64,000 bases of DNA from Cadophora sp. MPI-SDFR-AT-0126. Taxonomy: Eukaryota; Ascomycota; Leotiomycetes; Helotiales; Ploettnerulaceae. Location: NCBI GenBank assembly GCA_020747065.1, contig JAGMVK010000001.1, positions 2,728,001 to 2,792,000 on the forward strand. Direction: 5' to 3'. The number at the start of each line of letters is the position of its first letter. The first letter of the stretch is position 1. Positions 11,401 through 21,370 of the stretch are shown piece after piece. The position numbers were made by a program, and so were the translations under genes. The notes under the pieces were generated by a model. The model had not been told where the DNA came from, did no database searches, and saw nothing but the letters and a program-made list of their open reading frames with translations.

Positions 11401-11765
11401 AAAGATATCTGGTGGAAAGAGCAGAAATGCTGACCTGGTAGACAAGATCTGCAGCATCCTGTATCTTTACGTGAATCCGGTAATCTAGATTTTGTCAATG
11501 TTTAAAATCATTACTAACTTTGGCGGCACTTACTTGTCTCATACACGACTTGCAAAGTCAAGCTCTTCAAGTCATCTCCATAAACATTACAAGCAGGACC
11601 AGCAAGTGTCAAGTCAGCCGTGAGTGTAGACGAGCTCGTCTTGACATTCGTAGCTTTATATCCCGGACACGCAGCCAATAGATCCTTAGATGCTCGAGGA
11701 AGAATCGAGGAACTCGAAACTACAGCCGAAAATGCAAGCAACACCCAGGCGAATAGAACAGCCAT
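8495..11765 (-). CDS. Secreted GH31 alpha-glucosidase
   Basis: Releases glucose from maltose, starch fragments or related alpha-glucosides outside the cell. Seven exons fit in phase: 11765-11534, 11484-11435, 11313-10657, 10521-10489, 10440-10215, 10125-9622 and 9570-8495, giving 925 residues, normal for the family. It begins with a signal peptide ([20 protein letters not shown]). The N-terminal domain is followed by [15 protein letters not shown] and [13 protein letters not shown]. The nucleophile Asp is in [13 protein letters not shown], and the acid/base Asp in the block [19 protein letters not shown]-terminal beta domains follow ([12 protein letters not shown]). Exon 4 is only 33 nt and encodes [11 protein letters not shown]. 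The family also contains alpha-xylosidases and glucosidase II, but the signal peptide and the MNEPSNF context favour an extracellular alpha-glucosidase. Confidence 0.96.
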
Positions 11766-13018
11766 GGTCAATTGAGTGGCAGGATCAGGATGGGCCTGAG
11801 AAGGGTCATTCGATGCCCGGCCCTTGCCATTCTTCTTTATAGTTTTCATGTCTACCTTGATGCCTGGCCCTACCTCGGCCGGCGGCCGAATGAGCACGGC
11901 AAGGTAGGTAGGTAGGAGCAATGGAATGCCACCTTAGCTTGCCTTGCTTGCAGGTTTCCTTCCTTCATCTCCTCCATCTCATCCCATATTCCAATGCTTC
12001 ATTTCCGATGCGGGGCAATTCGAAGTTCTTCCCAATCCCAGCTTCGCTTATCTATGCACGGCAGCACGGTTAGCAAGCAAGCAAGTAGTAGCTGCAAGGA
12101 TAGACGTCAAAGGGAACCTCACTCATCCCGTCCCATGAGTGAGAAAAACGTCAAATCAAGCTTGCATGACACCGAGACGGCCGAGCATCCTGACCATTGC
12201 AATTGAAGCTTGTCTCTTAAAGGCAGGCACTACAGAAAATTAGCTAATACGCAGTCGAAGTTTGCTTGCTACCTGGCCATGAACGGGCCGACTCGAGTGT
12301 TGCTTGCTGTTCATTTCCAGTACAGTGCAGTGGAGTACCCCGCCATTCACCCCGCATTTTTCTGCACGCGGTCCTTGTCCAATTGGCGAATTGAGAGCTC
12401 ATTAGGGAATTGTATGTATCCATGCATTTTCGTGCGCGTGTGTATGTACATGAATGTCCTTGCTCCGATCTGATAATCCTGAAGATCTGGCCATGGGTGC
12501 TGTCGCCCAGAGAAAGAAAGGTTGATCCCCCCTGTCGTCACCTGCCCGAAGCTCTTGATGGGGAGTAACTTCGAGCTCATAGGAACTTGTTAGAGAGACC
12601 ACCGGCGTCGTCCCATCTTTGTCTGTAAGACTCGGGGAAATATCCTCGTCGTGTATTCATTGATATGGAGCCGCAGGAGATATGGAGAAATTCTCGCTTT
12701 ACCCTTGCTGGTTGGCCAGAATGACAGAATGTTTTGGATATGTTGAAGTGTAGCAAACATGCATCCCAGTAAGAGGAAGCTAGAGATTAAGCTAAACATA
12801 TACATTATTTGACATCTCTAGACCCAGCAATATGTGGTCAACAGTACACACCTGGCCCCACTTTGAAATCTTGCTGCCGAGCCATGTATGCAACCCTTTT
12901 ATACCATTCCACCCCTGAACTCCATGCTCAAAATTGCTAAATCATTGTATGGTACATAGCAAATGGCTGCTCGGCCTAATACGGTAAATCTGACTTTGAG
13001 GAGAAGCCTGGTTCTTGC
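11766..13018. other. Promoter and intergenic region
   Basis: 1.25 kb upstream of the alpha-glucosidase start and downstream of the DUF3405 stop. It contains short tandem motifs (for example GGTAGGTAGGTAGG near 11904 and GCAAGCAAGCAAG near 12073), many stop codons and no protein-like frame. Likely regulatory sequence for the glucosidase gene. Confidence 0.45.
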
Positions 13019-15764
13019 TCAACCACGTTCTTGATCGGGTGGAGGAGCATCGCTGGTAGACACATCCGGCCGTGAGATTTCTCCCACTTTGGTTGAGTTA
13101 GTGTTGCTGTGTGTAATTCGAGAATGGGAAAACTTCACCTCTGGACCACCGAACCCACTATCCTCCCAGCCCAGCCAGTTGTTATATAATCTCATCGGTG
13201 GGTTGGCACGGAAATACCACGTGCTTCCAGCAAATCTGCTCTCTCGGCCCCAACTGAATGGGGATTCTGCAGTACTTCCACTTTCGCCTCTCTACTCATA
13301 AAGTCAGTATACGTAGATGCTAAGAAGCCCGAGTCGGAAAAGAATCCCCAGGCGATCATTCCTTGTTTAACAAGGATTTCAGAAGGGGTGAAACATACCG
13401 GTCCGGGGTTAAAGAATTTCTCTAGACTCTTGCCTGACCAGTCTCTATCCATGAACATAGGTATAGGGGCAAAGACAGCTTTGAATCCATGAAGCAATGC
13501 AACTGTCTGAGGCGTCATCTCTGAACTGACATGATTTCCCTGTAAGTGATCTCGTTAGCTCTAGCTAATCGAGAAGCAAAATGCTTTTTCCCGGGTTGTG
13601 AATATGCAAGTCGTGAGATGAAAGAGGCCTGTTCGTCTACTGACCTTCAAGTTCTCGGCATGCATTGTATCAAGAAGTTTCTTGCTACAGCGAGAATGAG
13701 TTCCGATGGTTGCGCGCCGGGGTGTGTTCAGCCCATCATATCCCCACACATCGTTCCTTCCCATCCAACTTGTGTTGACAGGATCTAAGCATAGAGTCAG
13801 TTCGCAGTCTTCCTCGTTCTCTGGAGTTCGACTTTGTGGTGTAAGAGAGTACAGTCCAAAGATTTAGAAAGAAAATGGCTGGGGACAAGACATACTAAAC
13901 ATGGGAGCCAGCGAGATGTAGTCTGCTTCTTCGCCTACTCCCCACCGGAAGCTATCATCCTTGGGATTCGCACTTGGGGCCACCGGACCAAGAGGACTAA
14001 CCCCAGAAGTTGGAGGCGGTCCCCATATCGTGTCATCCCCTGCAACCTTCTGGACAGCAAGCCGGAAAGTGGAAAACCGATCATGAAAGGAGGGAATGTA
14101 GTATCTCTCATTCCTTTCCCATAGACCTTTCCGAGGCTGTTTCTTTGCAAAGGTCCCTAGCTTTTCCAGGAGATTATAGTGATGGCCGGTATAGCGTGTG
14201 TCGAATTCCCAATTGAAATAATGGTCGAATTTGGGATGATCCTGGGCGAATTTCTGAACGGAAAGCCATTGTGATTGGTGAACGTTGTTGACTTCGGCTG
14301 GTATTAGAGGATACAACTCCTTCATCTGCGCATCACTCCACAAAACAGTCATGTTCTGAAATTCTGCCGGGACACTGGCTTGCAATATCTTATCGTATGC
14401 GGCCGTGTCCGTCGACTTCGGTAAATTATCATCCTTGACCTGCACCAACAAGAAAACCTGGTATTCAGCTCCACTTCGAAGACATAGTTCTGTGATAAGG
14501 GCTCGAATATTTTGCTTGTCGTTTTCCGTGTAGGTCTGATTTGAGTGAGTACGAATTAGAACGGCCGTCCGTGACTTTGGTGTGATGGTAAACTCTGGCA
14601 TTCCGTGTAAGGCTGGTCCAGAATCATTGTCATCAGCTTCCCCTTGGCTTTCCGTACCATCCTCACTAATTGTATTGTTGACTTTCTCCAATCTCCGAAG
14701 AATGGTTGTACTATTCAAGGGGCTAGACGAGTTCATGCCAACAAGAGGTATCCCTGTTTTGCGCTTGTCTTCTTCGATGTCTGCGTATCGGTTTGAGTTC
14801 TCTCGGAGGCAATCGTGTTGTAAAAATCCCCAATCAACAGAATTCCAATCAATACTCCGTTTGCTTTCTCTGCTGAAGGAGCTGTTGCCAACTCCCAAGA
14901 CATCTGCGTCCTGAAAGCCATAAGACCCTAGTCGCGTCTCTCTCTCAAAGCAGAGGTTGCTGTCAATGTCAAAGGGGACGTAAGAACCTATGTGTGGGTA
15001 CCCAAAAACCTTTGGATGTCCAGAGAACACTGCCCAGTCCTTGATCGGCCCTTCCGGTCCATTACACGCCCGATACACGCCCTGATTACCAGATATCCAA
15101 CTCTTACTATTATAGTCGGGATACGGATTATATATATAAGGAGGGGTATCGTGAAACGCAGTCAAGGACTTGGTGGCTGTCAGGTGTGCAGAATTGAAAC
15201 CTTCGTGAGCTCCAACGTCGACCAGTCTACTGAGTGTCTTGCCGTATATTAATCCAGCGGTTTCGCCTCTAACATTTCTTTAGCTGGAGTCATTCACTCA
15301 AGCAGACTTACTCACAAGCCAAGAGCATCGTTTTCTTGCTGGAACTGTTCCTGCAATTTCGAACTTCCCTGCTGGATTGTATTGCTGGCTTCCTTTGTAG
15401 AAGAACTTTGGGCTGTGGATGCCGTTGTACTCGGCTTTCTTCGCAGACTCGATATAGGAGCGACATCCGCTGATGAAGCCTTTGTCGAAAACCTTACAGC
15501 TGCAGAACTCACACTGGTCGAGTATATATGGCCATAGGTCGGCGTTGCTTTTGGTTCCTTCGTTGTCGCAAGCAAGAGAGGAATATCGTCCAGAATTGGT
15601 GCAACTTCCAAACCACCACCGTCCTTCATTTCTCCATTATTTCCATGCAGAACATCTACGGGGTGTTCCCCCGGATTGAAGGGTGTGTCATCGCGCCAGA
15701 GAACCAGGTAAAGTGCCAGCAGCATAAAAGCAAGCACAATCCATGATTTCAATCGGAGTAGCAT
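13019..15764 (-). CDS. DUF3405 family type II membrane protein (putative glycosyltransferase-like, function unknown)
   Basis: Five exons fit in phase: 15764-15316, 15268-13896, 13784-13645, 13539-13399 and 13291-13019, giving 791 residues. The N-terminus is a short basic stretch plus one membrane helix (WIVLAFMLLALYLVLW, residues about 8-23), then a Ser/Thr-rich stem, as in Golgi type II proteins. The core has the marks I associate with fungal DUF3405 proteins: SQWLSVQKFAQDHPKFDHYF, NWEFDTRYTGHHYNLLEKLG and RKGLWERNERYYIPSFHD. Near the end are NTSWMGRNDVWGYDG, FAGSTWYFRANPPMR and LYNNWLGWED. The last intron (13292-13398, 107 nt) is required, because reading through it gives a different tail and loses the conserved STWYFRANPP block. 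The biochemical activity of the family is, as far as I know, not established. A luminal glycosyltransferase role is inference from topology. Confidence 0.88.
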
Positions 15765-16535
15765 CTTTGCTTACTGTCCTAGCCTTGCAGCTCCACGACC
15801 ATTGAGCTGAGGTACCGAGGAACACTGCTTGCTGCGGGAATGGAATTGTCACGGAGTCCGAGAGCCTTTCGACATTGATACTCAGGAGAGAGGAGGTTTC
15901 GTATCACTGCGCGCAGGCAGATACTTGGTGGCGTCGGTAGCTTTTTGTTGGCTGCTGTGCCCCTGAATGATCACAGCCTTGTGCCAAGGCTGACCCACCA
16001 GCTGGCATGGGTCTAGAAGTCCCTGAAAGGCATCGCTTCGGGTCTGGAGAGGAAGCGAGTATTTCCATGATTCAAAGTTATCGTGAGATTGGAAGAGGTT
16101 CACATACCAAATAAACATGGTGGTGCAAGGATGGTCGAAACTGCTCAAGCATGCAAACAGACTTCGGATTTCGGTGTTCCGCTCAGTTAAGTCAACCCAC
16201 ATCCATTTTTTCAGATTGAAGCTTAGATTTAAGCTAATGCCCCCTCAAAAGAACCGAATGCACTATGACAGGATTCTCAATTCCCCAGCCCCCGCACATG
16301 AAGAGGAATCAACTCGGCTCTCTGAGCATCTTTACCATTAATTGACAAAGGGGATCATGGGAAGAAAAAATGTTCTATTACTCTCAACAAGGTACAATAC
16401 GCACTTCAATTTCGAGCAGACCTCAACTGCCGTATTTCAGCTTCTTCAACGATCTTCTCAATTCGCAACCATTGAGATATCGCATTTAGCTTGCAGACAT
16501 CTTCTGTGACGTAAAATTATCTACACTGGCCGATA
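15765..16535. other. Intergenic region, nothing recognised
   Basis: Between the DUF3405 start and the stop of the CorA-like gene. Short frames on both strands show no family resemblance. Expected to hold the DUF3405 promoter and the CorA-like 3' UTR. Confidence 0.45.
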
Positions 16536-18381
16536 CTACCTATCTTGTGGCAAAGGCCACTTGGGCTCATATTGCCAGAAATGTGGACTTCTTGGTCGGC
16601 CTTCCAGATCCAGAGAAGTTATTTCCTCGTCATTCTTCTTGGGTTGCCTCTTTACATTCGTCCATGCCCAGCGGGACCAAGGATGCAAGAGAGCTGAACG
16701 GATGGCGATATGCGAATTGCCTGATTTCGTCTCTCTGCGCCGCCACCAGTGCCAGATAGACACAATGAATACAGTAACAGGAATCGTAACTATCCAGTAG
16801 TAAACAATGGAAGGTAAGATCTTGAGCGTAAAAGCTCCTTCTGAGGGCTTGAAGAATGGGGTGGAGAAGATAGTCTGATGATGAAGTCAGTGATATTCCG
16901 TTTGAGAGCAGTGAGAATTAATTTACTGCAAATGCGGTGGCGGGTAGGAAAAGCAGCGTAAGGAAGGAGATAGTGGTGACAGAGTCACTGTTGCGTTGTG
17001 ATATTTTTGCATCGCGCTGTTGAGCTAGGTTGTAAGCCTGCTCTTGTTCAGCGACATATTTGGTTTCGAGAAGCATTTGAACTCACGAGACTGATCTGGT
17101 TATCCATTCTTTTCAGCAGTGCTCTCGTCCTGAACAGGACACCCTCGAAGCGGAGCAAATGATAGTCCAGAGCTGCCTTTGTCTCATCCATGGCATCCAG
17201 TTTCCCTTGGTCCAAGACTCCGACTCTGAAGCTGGGGCATATGCTCTGCACATTCTTAACGCCCACGACGGCAAACTCCATCAGTTCGATAGCTTGGATC
17301 ATGTCCTTTGAAAGCAGATGCATGTACCCAAATTCGGTCCTGCCGTTCGTGATATTCTTGCTGTTGTAGATTTCTAGTGCCAACATGTTATCCCGAAGAG
17401 CCCAAAATAGTTGGCTATTCCACCGATACCAGCTCATCAGGTTCGGTGAGACTACTCGAAAGGGGTCTAGCATAACTTCTGAGATGTAGCCGTTGCTTCC
17501 TCTTCGGTTGGTGTTGAAGGCGGCGTGTACCCTTCTGCGAAAAGGCAATGGCGCAATAACACATATGAAAGCAGTTGTGGGAAACTGTTCGGATATGCTG
17601 CTGACATTGTCGTTCTCCTTGAGTAGGAAACATGCACTCTGGAAGCCATATGACTGTCGGTCCCCTTCTGAATTCTTCAGCATCATCCGGATGCAGATAT
17701 CTATGCAGTGTCAATAGGGGAAATGAAGGACAGGCCATCGTTAAAACCTTTTGTCTTTCCAAGCAGCGCAGATTTGCATTTTCGCCGTAGGACAGAACCA
17801 TTGTCTTCAAAGTCCCAGAAGGCATTTGGAATTCCAAGTGCATGGCTTAGACTGGCCAACTGGTCGCTAGAGTAATGCCCAGGCTCATGAAAGAAGCTAT
17901 TGCGAACTGTAAGCACTACGACTCGATCCTGACCTGATCCTGCTATGAGTGTACCTACACGATGCGAATTTTGCAAGAATTCTATGGTGATCATTAATGA
18001 ATGTAAATCAGCGGGTCAGCCAGAGAAGTGTACCTCGGGGCATCTTTGCACCTCGTCAAACCCCAGGACAGACGTGCGTCTCTCCCAAAATTTGCCAGTA
18101 CTACTATCATCTGTGTCCTCATTGAGCGTCGTTCATGATGATAGAGAGAGTGGTGGCAGACTTTCGATGATATCCAACACCCCAAGTTCATTTGCCTGGG
18201 CGACAGAGAAAAATGCAGCAGCATCATCATCATCTGGATCACAGGGATCGTCATACAGAGACGAGAAAGGAGTACCATGAAACTCTTCCAAGAAGGGATT
18301 CCCCAATGTGATGGATTCTCCCGTTTGCGTCTCAGAAGACATCCCAGAACTAGATGAGCTTTGCGAAGCGGAGACACTCAT
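16536..18381 (-). CDS. CorA-like Mg2+ transporter domain protein (5' end uncertain)
   Basis: The secure exons are 17748 to about 17928, 17700-17087, 17037-16927 and 16874-16536. They encode a soluble domain (RMMLKNSEGDRQSYGFQ, SEVMLDPFRVVSPNL) followed by a coiled stretch. Next comes the fungal CorA-like C-terminus: AYNLAQQRDAKISQRNSDS, first helix TTISFLTLLFLPATAFATIF with STPFF, second helix SIVYYWIVTIPVTVFIVSIW, then a basic tail. The GMN motif of true CorA is not present, as is common in this fungal subfamily, so transport of Mg2+ is not assured. The 5' part is unclear. A frame from ATG 18381 (MSVSASQSSSSSG...) runs into a TGA at 18135-18133, and the same frame continues with protein-like KFWERRTSVLGFDEVQRCPE. 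Either there is a nonsense codon or a poorly defined intron of about 77 nt (GTGTTG...GATAG) removes it. The next intron ends at one of two possible acceptors near 17930-17998. Confidence 0.72.
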
Positions 18382-19233
18382 TCCGTCAACAGAGGACTAC
18401 CTCAAAAGATGCTGGAAGCTCAACTTATACACCAAGTCAGATGGAGATAATGTACGATAGGTGTAGGGAGGGAAATTCAACGAAGGACATAAAAAGAAGG
18501 TATCCATCTATATATCGGATCATGATCTCGTTCGTGACGACAAAGCCGGGCAACACAGCCTTGCGACACATGCTTGAGAAATGCCCGATCACCAGGCTGA
18601 CGAATAGGAGCTTGCCTTTGGTCGTCCCATGGTAAGGCATCGTTGTAGAAAACGCCCCTCTCAGAAGAAATAAACCTGGCATTCCAGTGTGATATGGTGT
18701 CAAGAACAGACCGGTGAATCGGAAGGGCGCGATGAGAGCTTTTGACGAAATAGACCTCGCGAATAAGCAGAAAGTCATTTTTAGGGTTCCAACTCACATG
18801 TCCTGGCTTAAATTGCGATGTAAGTCACTGGCTTGAAGTAGTAAAATTGAATGCAGGATGTTGAGATACCATCAGGAGCGTTTCCCAGCGGCCTCGGCGC
18901 CGACAGTACTGGCAGTGGTGCCCGGAGTGCCAAATCCGAATTGCTTTTGCGCAGATTTGCCGTCCACGATAATGATTGGCATTCATGGACAAAGGAAACA
19001 TCTAAATTAGTGAATCTTTAAGTAAATACAGAAATTTTTTCGGAAAAGGGGCTGGACAGCATCATGAAACACTCAAAGGGCCCATCACATGACCATCAGC
19101 ATCTAATCAAACTTCCAGCGCGTAACCCTCGAGACCCAACACTCAACCACAATGAAAACCAGCATGCGCCAATCTTCTATGGTCACAAATGAGGCGGAAT
19201 TATGAAAATAGACAGTTCAATTTGCACAGAGGA
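18382..19233. other. Divergent promoter region
   Basis: About 850 bp between the CorA-like 5' end and the carboxylesterase start, which point away from each other. No coding frame supported. It presumably carries both promoters. Confidence 0.45.
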
Positions 19234-21193
19234 ATGGCCTCTTATACTCCGCTCCGCAACGAGGGAGACACTGAACCCCGGAAGAAAATGACGACCTTCG
19301 CCTCGCTGCGTCGCCGCGTGCAATGGAGACCTACAATTGTGTTCCTCTCTGTCGTGACTCTATGTCTCTGGCTGATAACGTACTCTCGTGGAGAGAAGAG
19401 AGACCAGCACAGATTGCCTGTCAAATTGGGCAATCGACCTAAGGTCACACTGCGTCAAGGGCGTTTTCTGGGCGTAGAGCTCGAGGAGGGGTATCCGCAA
19501 ACCATAGAAGCATTTCTAGGTGTTCCGTATGGGCTGTCAACTGAAGGTCTAGGGAGGTTCAGAGCCCCTGTTCGCGTGGATGCTTCAGAGATGGAATATG
19601 ATGCCAGGGAGTTTGGCGACAGATGTCCGTCTGGCGGAGGAGCCGGGCAGAGTGAAGACTGCTTGAATCTCAACCTGTACCGACCAAAAAAGAGGAATCC
19701 ATCTGAGAAATTACCTGTTGCAGTACATATTCATGGAGGTGCTTTCAATGGTGGAATTGGAGATAGTTCATGGCAACTATCTCACTTCACTGCATGGTCA
19801 GCTGAACCAATGATTGGGATCTCTTTCAGTTATCGAGTTGGCGCTCTCGGATTTCTTTCTTCGAAGGTTATGGCCAAAGAGGGATTGTTGAATGCTGGTT
19901 TGAAGGACCAAGAGTTGCTGCTCGAATGGGTTCAGGAGAACATTGCTGCTTTTGGAGGTGATCCTGATAACGTGACTATCATGGGTTCCAGTGCAGGCGC
20001 ACATTCAGTGAGTTGAATACTCCCTTTACGTCTGAACAGTTGAGAACATTTCGAACCTTTATTTTGAGATATATGCCAAGTTTCGTATCTTCTCTATATT
20101 CCATCCTCACAGTCTTCAACACTAACAACCCCAGATTGGCCATCATCTCCTGCACAACACTGACAAGCCACCTCCATTCGCACGAGCAATCCTCGAGTCA
20201 GGAGCCCCTACCGCAAGAGCAGTTTACACCTACTCCAACCCCCTCCACGAGACACAATTCAAAGAGTTCCTCGTCGAGCTTGGCTGTGATTCCGTTCCAG
20301 AAGAACGCCTCGTCACCACCCTCCGCGGCTACAGCACCTCTGAAATCAAAAAAGCCTCCGAAACGATCTTTAACAAATACAATCCCTCCGTTCGCTGGCC
20401 CTTCCAACCCGTCATCGATGGCAAAGGTGGCATTATCCCCACCCGTCCTATCGACGCCTGGAAAGCCGGCAAATGGCATCAAGTCCCCATCCTAACCGGC
20501 TACAACACCAACGAAGGCACATCCTTCGTACCCTCAAACGGAAAAACAAATAAAGATTTCACAGATTTCTTCACGACATTACTTCCTGGTTTGAGGAGTA
20601 GGGACATCTCCGAGCTAGAAGACGTCTATCCTGATCCGACAAAAGACCACCACTCCAAATATGTAGAAAAGCGACCAGGTGTCGGACCACAATTTACACG
20701 CATGGAGCAGGCATACGGGCATTTCGCCTACATCTCCCCCGTCAGACAGACAGTGCATTACGCAGCACCCGGTCCCGCCCCCGTCTACCTCTATCATTTC
20801 GCCGCAAGCAGCAGCGTCAAAGGCGGCGCGGCTCACGGGAATCACATCCCATTCGTGATGCACACTCCTGGCGTGAAAGACAAGTCCAAGACCGTGAATG
20901 AGATCTCCGGACATATGCATGCGTACTGGGCTAGTTTCATCACAAGCGGTGATCCGAATAAGGTTCCTGGCAGGTATGCGAAGAGGAGGAATTGGCCGGC
21001 TTATGTTAGGGCTGGGGGAGAGGACGGGAAGGGGAGGAAGGGTGGGGAGGGGAGACTGTTGGTTTTTGGAGAGGGGAATGATGAGGTTGCTGGGGGGAAA
21101 GGGAAGGGTGTTGTGGTGCAGCTTAAAGATGATGGGTTCGCTGCTGAGGAGTCGGAGTACTGGTGGGCGAGGACGGAAATGTTTGAATTTTGA
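19234..21193 (+). CDS. Membrane-anchored type-B carboxylesterase (alpha/beta hydrolase)
   Basis: Hydrolyses carboxylic esters; the physiological substrate cannot be read from sequence. Two exons, 19234-20007 and 20135-21193, with a 127-nt intron, give 610 residues. The start MASYTPLRNEGD is chosen because it leads into the conserved body in frame; an upstream in-frame ATG at 19189 is possible. One membrane segment lies at about residues 33-50 (TIVFLSVVTLCLWLITYS), so the catalytic domain is likely luminal or extracellular. Family marks in order: QGRFLGVELEE, AFLGVPYG, SEDCLNLNLYRP, PVAVHIHGGAF (oxyanion hole) and TIMGSSAGAHS with the GxSxG nucleophile. The acidic residue lies in GYNTNEGTSF, and the likely catalytic His in GAAHGNHIPF. 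The C-terminus contains a Gly/Lys-rich insertion (GGEDGKGRKGGEG), probably a surface loop. Confidence 0.92.
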
Positions 21194-21370
21194 AGCGGGG
21201 GAAAATGAGGGAAATATATGGTGGGTAGCTGTGGTAAAATTGATAAGAATAAACGAACATCAAACAACGTCTATCACTTATCAAATTCAGGATGAAATAT
21301 GCACACAATGGAAGCGACGAACCGAGACAAATGGCCTTAAATTCTTGAATGTGGTTTTCAAGATCACTCT

